Shown: piece after piece, positions 6,499 to 12,558 of the stretch | How the letters are laid out: each line of letters opens with the position of its first letter | Numbering within the stretch: the stretch's first letter is position 1 | Origin: Planctomycetaceae bacterium UBA6894 | GTDB taxonomy: Bacteria; Planctomycetota; Planctomycetia; Gemmatales; Gemmataceae | Assembly (NCBI GenBank): GCA_002451275.1 | Contig: DKBS01000180.1 | Span: 1 to 12,558, forward strand | Direction: 5' to 3' | Length of the DNA stretch: 12,558 nt | Notes under the pieces: generated by a model | Told to the model about the DNA's origin: nothing | Databases searched by the model: none | The model's input: only the letters and a program-made list of their open reading frames with translations | Position numbers and translations under genes: made by a program

Positions 6499-7317
6499 TC
6501 AGGCGGGTACCCGGAACACGACCATGGCACCCAGCGTACCTCCGTGGTCAGTGAATTCGACATGGCAGTCACGCACACCGGCCGCCTGCAGGGCCTGGAA
6601 AACCGGGTTGATGGTGTAAGGGTTCATCTGCATCTCGGGCTCGTCGGAAGGCCCCTTGGCCGGCTTGCGGGCCAGCAACCGGGCGAGGCTGTGCCTGACG
6701 GCCCTGAGGAATTCCCAGGCGGTGGCGCGCAGGGGCTTATCGCTGGTGGCCTGGGACCATGGCCAGGTGGACTGGCCCCGGGGGGTCTGCTGCCCGGGGC
6801 GGAGGTAGGTGAAGTGCAGCGCTCCGACACCGCCGGGGGCGACCAATTCGATCAGGCGGCGGATGAGGGGCAGGCCGCGCTCGCAGGGGATGTGCTGCAG
6901 GACGATGAAGCTGTGGACCAGGTCGAACCGCCCGGTGACCCGTGAAAGGGTGTCATCGCTCAGGACCAAATCCACGCCTGACAGGCCGAATTCCCCGCAA
7001 TTGGCGCGGGCCTCCTCGAGCATGCTGGGGGAAATGTCCACACCGACCACCCGGGACGCCCGGCGCGCCAGCGGGACCACCAGGCGGCCGACGCCACACC
7101 CGAAGTCGAGTGCGGAGGCGGGTGCGAAGCCAGGCAGGACCTTGTCAGAGGCTGTCTGGATCACCCTGGCGATGTGGCGCTCGCCGGTCTCGAAAAAATG
7201 GTCGCGGGCCTTGTCATCCATGACGCCGCGGCGGAACTCGTCATGGATCAGGACGGCCCAATACGGATCTTTTTTACCGAGTTTTTCCCAGTCCGCGTCG
7301 GTCGATTTGGCACCCAT
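6499..7317 (-). CDS. class I SAM-dependent methyltransferase, tandem copy 2
   Basis: With the ATG at 7315-7317 this is 272 residues and aligns without a gap to copy 1 from residue 1 to 170 (116 of 170 identical by my hand count). That alignment sets the start; the frame is open further upstream to 7437 but those residues do not match. The same SAM motifs are present: ALDFGCGVGRLVVPLA (69-84), VVGVDISPSMLEEAR (90-104), FDLVHSFIVLQHI (131-143). The central part (171-226) differs from copy 1 and lacks its proline run. The C-terminal block PEMQMNPYTINPVFQ (227-241) and EFTDHGG (254-260) is again conserved. No Shine-Dalgarno is visible; a small GC hairpin at 7325-7343 sits just before the start codon. 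It follows hemL by 52 bp. The substrate is unknown. Confidence 0.86.
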   Translation of the reverse strand: MGAKSTDADWEKLGKKDPYWAVLIHDEFRRGVMDDKARDHFFETGERHIARVIQTASDKVLPGFAPASALDFGCGVGRLVVPLARRASRVVGVDISPSMLEEARANCGEFGLSGVDLVLSDDTLSRVTGRFDLVHSFIVLQHIPCERGLPLIRRLIELVAPGGVGALHFTYLRPGQQTPRGQSTWPWSQATSDKPLRATAWEFLRAVRHSLARLLARKPAKGPSDEPEMQMNPYTINPVFQALQAAGVRDCHVEFTDHGGTLGAMVVFRVPA

Positions 7318-7324
7318 GAAACAC

Positions 7325-7343
7325 GCCCCCGGCAAAGGGGGGC
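7325..7343 (-). other. small GC hairpin directly upstream of methyltransferase copy 2 start
   Basis: GCCCCC (7325-7330) and GGGGGC (7338-7343) form a 6-bp stem with a 7-nt loop. On the minus-strand transcript it ends 7 nt before the ATG at 7317, where a Shine-Dalgarno would normally be. No T-run follows, so it is not a normal terminator. It could lower translation of this gene or be chance in GC-rich DNA. Confidence 0.35.
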
Positions 7344-7369
7344 ATGGTACCCGGGCTTTTCGGGGCGGA

Positions 7370-8680
7370 TCAACCCCGGCTGACCGCCAGAAGCGCCGCG
7401 TCGGCGGCCTTGAGCGTCCGGTCAACCAGGGCCTCATCGTGCAGGACCGAATTGAAGGCGGCCTCGAACTGGCTGCACGGCAGGTAGACGCCCCGGTCCA
7501 TCATTTCCCAGAAGAACCGGCCGAAACGGGCGGTGTCACAGGTTTTGGCGCTTGCGTAATCGGTGACCGGCTGGCCGGTGAAAAACAGGGTCCACATGCT
7601 GCCGACCCTATTGATAGTGGCGGGAACCTGGTGCTTGAGACAGAGGTCACGCAGGCCGTCCTCAAGGCGTGCGCCCATGGCCTCGAGGTGGGGGTAGGGA
7701 TCGAGACGGCGGAGTTCGGTGAGGGTGGCGATGCCGGCGGCCATGGCCAGTGGATTGCCGCTGAGGGTGCCGGCCTGGTAGACGGGCCCGGCGGGCATGA
7801 CCCTTTCCATGATCTCTTTCTTGCCCCCGTAGGCGGCGACCGGCAGGCCACCCCCGAGAATCTTGCCCAAGGCGGTGATATCGGGGTCGTCTCCCAGCAG
7901 TTCCTGGGCCCCGCCGAGCGCGAGGCGGAAGCCGGTCATCACCTCGTCATAGATGAGCAGGGCACCGTGACGGCTGGTGAGTTCGCGCATGGCCCGCCGG
8001 AACTCGAGCGAGGGCGGGACCAGGCCCATGTTGCCGGCCACGGGTTCGACCACCACGGCTGCGATGGCATCTCCATGGGCCTTGAACGCCTCCTCCAGCC
8101 CCTGGGGATCGTTGTAGGCCAGGACGATGGTGTCCTGGGCGCAGCCGGCGGTCACGCCCGGGCTGGTGGGGACACCCAGCGTGGTGGCGGCGGAGCCGGC
8201 GGCCACCAGCAGGGAATCCACATGGCCGTGGTAGCAACCTGCGAACTTGATGATCTTTTCGCGGCCGGTGACACCGCGCGCCAGGCGCAGGGCACTCATG
8301 GTTGCCTCGGTGCCACTGGAGACAAAACGCACCCGCTCGATGGATGGAACGGAATCGATGACCAATTCGGCCAGCCGGGACTCGGCCTCGGTGGGCGCGC
8401 CAAAACTGCTGCCCCGGGCCAGGGCCTCGGTCACCGCGGCGGTGACGGCAGGATGGCAGTGGCCCAGAATGAGCGGCCCCCAGGAACCGATGTAGTCGAG
8501 GTAACGGTGGCCATCGAGATCGACGAGCCAAGGCCCCTCGCCCCGCTCAATGAACAGCGGTTCGCCACCCACGGCACCGAAGGCCCTCGCGGGGCTGTTG
8601 ACGCCACCGGGGATGAGGACCTTGGCCTTGTGAAAAGCCTCATGGCTTTTGGAACGGGTCACAGTTGAAACGGCATCCAT
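7370..8680 (-). CDS. hemL: glutamate-1-semialdehyde 2,1-aminomutase
   Basis: This PLP enzyme converts glutamate-1-semialdehyde to 5-aminolevulinate, the last step of the C5 route to heme and other tetrapyrroles, in the cytosol. The 436 residues match the family length. Signatures: HKAKVLIPGGVNSPARAF (17-34), FVSSGTEATMSALRLAR (119-135), FAGCYHGHVD (146-155), YDEVMTGFR (244-252) with the PLP-ring Asp245, LGKILGGGLPVAAYGGK (271-287) with the Schiff-base Lys273, and QAGTLSGNPLAMAAG (302-316). The last part, GVYLPCSQFEAAF, is also typical. The ATG at 8678-8680 has GAGGTG 8 nt upstream on the minus strand. It lies 28 bp after the kinase gene and 52 bp before methyltransferase copy 2, so shared transcription is plausible. 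No residue expected for activity appears missing. No other heme gene is in the window. Confidence 0.97.
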   Translation of the reverse strand: MDAVSTVTRSKSHEAFHKAKVLIPGGVNSPARAFGAVGGEPLFIERGEGPWLVDLDGHRYLDYIGSWGPLILGHCHPAVTAAVTEALARGSSFGAPTEAESRLAELVIDSVPSIERVRFVSSGTEATMSALRLARGVTGREKIIKFAGCYHGHVDSLLVAAGSAATTLGVPTSPGVTAGCAQDTIVLAYNDPQGLEEAFKAHGDAIAAVVVEPVAGNMGLVPPSLEFRRAMRELTSRHGALLIYDEVMTGFRLALGGAQELLGDDPDITALGKILGGGLPVAAYGGKKEIMERVMPAGPVYQAGTLSGNPLAMAAGIATLTELRRLDPYPHLEAMGARLEDGLRDLCLKHQVPATINRVGSMWTLFFTGQPVTDYASAKTCDTARFGRFFWEMMDRGVYLPCSQFEAAFNSVLHDEALVDRTLKAADAALLAVSRG

Positions 8681-8708
8681 CAGCAGAGCACCTCAATAAA
8701 ATCAAAGA

Positions 8709-10652
<1,944 letters not shown>

Positions 10653-10669
10653 GGCTGCCCCTGCCTGAC

Positions 10670-10691
10670 GGGCCGGGCAAACGCCCGGCCC
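10670..10691 (-). other. GC-rich hairpin between aminotransferase and kinase genes
   Basis: A perfect 9-bp stem GGGCCGGGC (10670-10678) / GCCCGGCCC (10683-10691) with a 4-base loop fills much of the 56-bp gap. In the minus-strand direction no T-run follows, so it is not a canonical terminator. It might act as a weak or rho-assisted stop, a processing site, or an mRNA-stability element that separates expression of the two genes. Confidence 0.5.
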
Positions 10692-10708
10692 CTTTGTTCA
10701 TGCCCCGA

Positions 10709-11911
10709 TCAGCCCTTTGCCAATCGGGAATGCTCGCTTTCAGCCGCGCCCACACCCGTGCCGGGAGCGACCTTCACGCCCGCGTCAATGAGGCAACGCT
10801 CCAGCGTGGACAGGCAGGTGTAGACCACCTCGGGGCGGCTGTTGCAGCCCATGAGGCCGATACGCCAGATCTTGCCCGCCAACTCACCCAAGCCGCCGCC
10901 GATCTCGATGCCGAATTCCTCGAGCATGCGTTTGCGGACGGGCAGATCCTCGACGCCCTGCGGCAGGTAGACCGCGTTGAGCTGCGGGAGACGGTGCCCA
11001 TCGGGGGCGACATACCGCAGGCCCATCGCCTCGAGCCCGGCCTTGAGAGCGAGGTGGTTGACACGGTGGCGCTTGAAGCGGGCTTCAAGCCCCTCTTGCA
11101 AGACAATACGCAATCCCTCGTGCAGCGCGTAATTGGCACTGATGGGCGCGGTGTGGTGGTAGGCCCGGGCACCGCTGCCCTGGTTCCAGTACTGCGTGAT
11201 CAGGGAGAGATCGAGGTACCAGCTTTGCACCTTGGACTTGCGGGCGTGCAGCTTTTCCAGCGCGCGCTCGGAGAAGGAGACAGGCGAGAGGCCGGGCGGG
11301 CAAGCCAAGCCCTTCTGGGAGCAACTGAAAGCGGCGTCGACACCCCATTTGTCGAGTTCCACGGGCACACAGGCCAGGGAGGTGACGGTGTCGATGGCCA
11401 GCAGGGCCCCGTGTTTGGCGCAGTGGTCGCCCAAGCCCTCGAGGGATTGCAAAACGCCGGTGGAGGTTTCGGCATGCACCACGCCGACCACCCTGGGCTG
11501 GACGCGGTCGATTTCCTTCCGCATCTGCTCGGGGCTGAAGGCCTGGCCCCAGGGGAGTTTGACCTCGTGGACCTCCCCGCCGCAGCGACCGGCCACATCG
11601 ACCATGCGGGTGGCGAAATAACCGGCGTTGAAGACGAGCACCTTGTCGCCAGGCTCAACCAAGTTGACCAGGCAGGTTTCCATGCCGGCCATGCCCGTGG
11701 CCGAGATGGGAAGGGTGAGGCGATTTTTCGTGTTGAAGACCTGGCGCAGCATCTCCTGCACTTCGGACATGATGGCGACGAACTTGGGATCGAGATGACC
11801 CAGGAGCGGGGCAGCCATGGCCTTGAGGACGCGGGGGTCGGCATCGCTGGGGCCTGGCCCCAGCAGAAGGCGGCGGGGAATCTCCAGGGCGGGGGGAATG
11901 GAATGACTCAT
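10709..11911 (-). CDS. class V aminotransferase, alanine-glyoxylate / serine-pyruvate type
   Basis: A 400-residue PLP enzyme with the order of motifs of the alanine-glyoxylate/serine-pyruvate aminotransferases (human AGT1-like). LLLGPGPSDADPRVL (15-29) and LLGHLDPKF (36-44) mark the N-terminus. ISATGMAGMETCL (69-81) binds the cofactor phosphate, HAETSTGV (146-153) and AIDTVTSLA with Asp174 bind the PLP ring, and AFSCSQKGLACPPG holds the Schiff-base Lys200. GLMGCNSRPEVV near the C-terminus is also characteristic. It would move an amino group from alanine or serine to glyoxylate or pyruvate in the cytosol. It is only distantly like the class V enzyme at 2786-3937, which has a different N-terminal and substrate-loop sequence. 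The ATG at 11911 lies 32 bp after the hydrolase stop. AAGGTG is present but about 12 nt upstream, a weak spacing. The exact amino donor is not decided by sequence alone. Confidence 0.92.
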   Translation of the reverse strand: MSHSIPPALEIPRRLLLGPGPSDADPRVLKAMAAPLLGHLDPKFVAIMSEVQEMLRQVFNTKNRLTLPISATGMAGMETCLVNLVEPGDKVLVFNAGYFATRMVDVAGRCGGEVHEVKLPWGQAFSPEQMRKEIDRVQPRVVGVVHAETSTGVLQSLEGLGDHCAKHGALLAIDTVTSLACVPVELDKWGVDAAFSCSQKGLACPPGLSPVSFSERALEKLHARKSKVQSWYLDLSLITQYWNQGSGARAYHHTAPISANYALHEGLRIVLQEGLEARFKRHRVNHLALKAGLEAMGLRYVAPDGHRLPQLNAVYLPQGVEDLPVRKRMLEEFGIEIGGGLGELAGKIWRIGLMGCNSRPEVVYTCLSTLERCLIDAGVKVAPGTGVGAAESEHSRLAKG

Positions 11912-11943
11912 CGTTGTTCTCTTTCACCTTTCAACCATCAAAC

Positions 11944-12519
11944 CTAAAACTTCTTCACTTCCCGAGATTGTTTGACCAGGGCCGAAATTTCCTTGAACGA
12001 CGGGTGCGAGGCATCGGCCAGCCACTCGTACAGGACCCCTTCGACCGTGACGGGGACCGCCTTGGCATGGAACATACGACACATGCCACTTTCGTGACTG
12101 GAATTTTTGTGGGCTGCGCAAGCATCCATCACCACAGCGACAGTGAAATCCGCCTCGATGAGGTCGAGCGCAGTCTGGGTTACGCAAATATGGGATTCTA
12201 TGCCGGCCAGTAACACAGTACGGCGCGCATCGCGGTGGAGCCATTCAATGACCGGATCAATGGCGGCACTGAATCGTGTTTTTTCCCAAACTGGGTGTGT
12301 CAGGTGCTGCGACAGGAGCCCCAGGGTTGTACCGAGTCCCTGGGGGTATTGTTCCGTGGCAAGGACGGGTACACCCAGAATGCGCGCCCCTTGTGCCAAA
12401 AAATTAGCCATAGCCGCAGCATTCAGTCCGTCATCCTTCAAGGCGGGCACCAGCTTCATCTGGAAATCGACCAGAAGGACAGCGCATTCATCAGGATTGA
12501 GGCGGGTCACCGCGGGCAT
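11944..12519 (-). CDS. isochorismatase-like cysteine hydrolase
   Basis: A 191-residue cytosolic hydrolase of the isochorismatase-like superfamily. The catalytic triad is visible: Asp18 in VLLVDFQ, Lys80 in VWEKTRFSA and Cys112 in GIESHICVTQTA. TEQYPQGLG (55-63) and MDACAAHKNS (131-140) also fit, and the short length matches the YcaC-like or nicotinamidase-related members, not the larger isochorismatases. Start choice: ATG at 12517-12519 has AAAGGGTGG just upstream on the minus strand; an ATG at 12537 would add six residues (MGKGWH) and has no ribosome site. It is the first minus-strand gene visible in the cluster and lies 32 bp before the aminotransferase. Family members hydrolyse varied amides or vinyl ethers, and many have no known substrate; none can be assigned here. 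Confidence 0.88.
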   Translation of the reverse strand: MPAVTRLNPDECAVLLVDFQMKLVPALKDDGLNAAAMANFLAQGARILGVPVLATEQYPQGLGTTLGLLSQHLTHPVWEKTRFSAAIDPVIEWLHRDARRTVLLAGIESHICVTQTALDLIEADFTVAVVMDACAAHKNSSHESGMCRMFHAKAVPVTVEGVLYEWLADASHPSFKEISALVKQSREVKKF

Positions 12520-12522
12520 GTG

Positions 12523-12531
12523 CCACCCTTT
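12523..12531 (-). promoter_or_regulatory. ribosome binding site favouring the 12519 start
   Basis: On the minus strand AAAGGGTGG (12531 down to 12523) lies 3 nt before the ATG at 12519, with the AAAGGG core 6 nt away. This supports that start over the ATG at 12537, whose upstream bases are a GC hairpin (12540-12554) with no purine-rich site. Confidence 0.5.
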
Positions 12532-12558
12532 CCCCATGCGGCCCCAGAGGGGCCATGC

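Noticed and set aside
7318..7437. Longer start for methyltransferase copy 2 at 7437
   Set aside because: The extra 40 residues overlap the end of hemL and have no match in the paralog, which aligns from the ATG at 7317.
6809..8668. A 619-residue open frame on the plus strand opposite methyltransferase copy 2 and hemL
   Set aside because: It runs antisense through two well-supported enzymes and the gap between them, and its translation is low-complexity Gly/Ala/Arg/His with no family motif, as expected in GC-rich DNA.
12535..12558. Hairpin GGCCCC/GGGGCC at the right edge as a terminator or operator
   Set aside because: The stem is only 6 bp, has no T-run, and the window ends there, so its context cannot be judged.

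Overview
The window is GC-rich and densely coded. It reads as a stretch of chromosome from a planctomycete-like bacterium. That placement rests on three things: a secreted protein that pairs a heme CxxCH motif in a planctomycete-cytochrome-like domain with a TPR-like N-terminal region, a one-pass membrane Ser/Thr kinase of the kind abundant in Planctomycetota, and several starts with no clear Shine-Dalgarno. It is an inference from protein families; no rRNA or other marker gene is present. I see no tRNA, rRNA, CRISPR array, insertion sequence or phage gene.

Layout. (1) Bases 1-201 hold the 3' end of a HEAT-repeat gene on the plus strand. It overlaps the 3' end of the next gene tail to tail. 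(2) Bases 187-2608, minus strand, hold a secreted cytochrome-like protein followed by a polytopic GT87-type glycosyltransferase, overlapping by 8 nt. (3) Bases 2609-2785 are a divergent intergenic region that should drive both sides. (4) Bases 2786-5575, plus strand, hold a class V aminotransferase and the long form of serA, 18 bp apart. This looks like a serine-biosynthesis pair and ends at a perfect 13-bp hairpin terminator. (5) Bases 5653-12519, minus strand, hold six closely spaced genes in transcription order: isochorismatase-like hydrolase, alanine/serine-glyoxylate aminotransferase, membrane Ser/Thr kinase, hemL, and two tandemly duplicated SAM methyltransferases. Gaps of 21-56 bp make co-transcription plausible, though the set has no single obvious pathway.

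How they may work together. SerA makes 3-phosphohydroxypyruvate. The adjacent class V aminotransferase could transaminate it in place of a SerC-type enzyme, or could act on serine and glyoxylate. The second class V aminotransferase points to glyoxylate/serine/alanine exchange. HemL makes 5-aminolevulinate for tetrapyrroles. The kinase between these enzymes may sense an envelope signal, but nothing ties it to its neighbours except position.

Most of the window is ordinary metabolism. The most unusual items are the duplicated methyltransferases with a swapped central segment and a conserved C-terminal block, the cytochrome-like protein that lacks the usual distal MPP-type motif, and the non-canonical serine-synthesis pair. 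I do not see convincing evidence for a wholly new multi-gene system.
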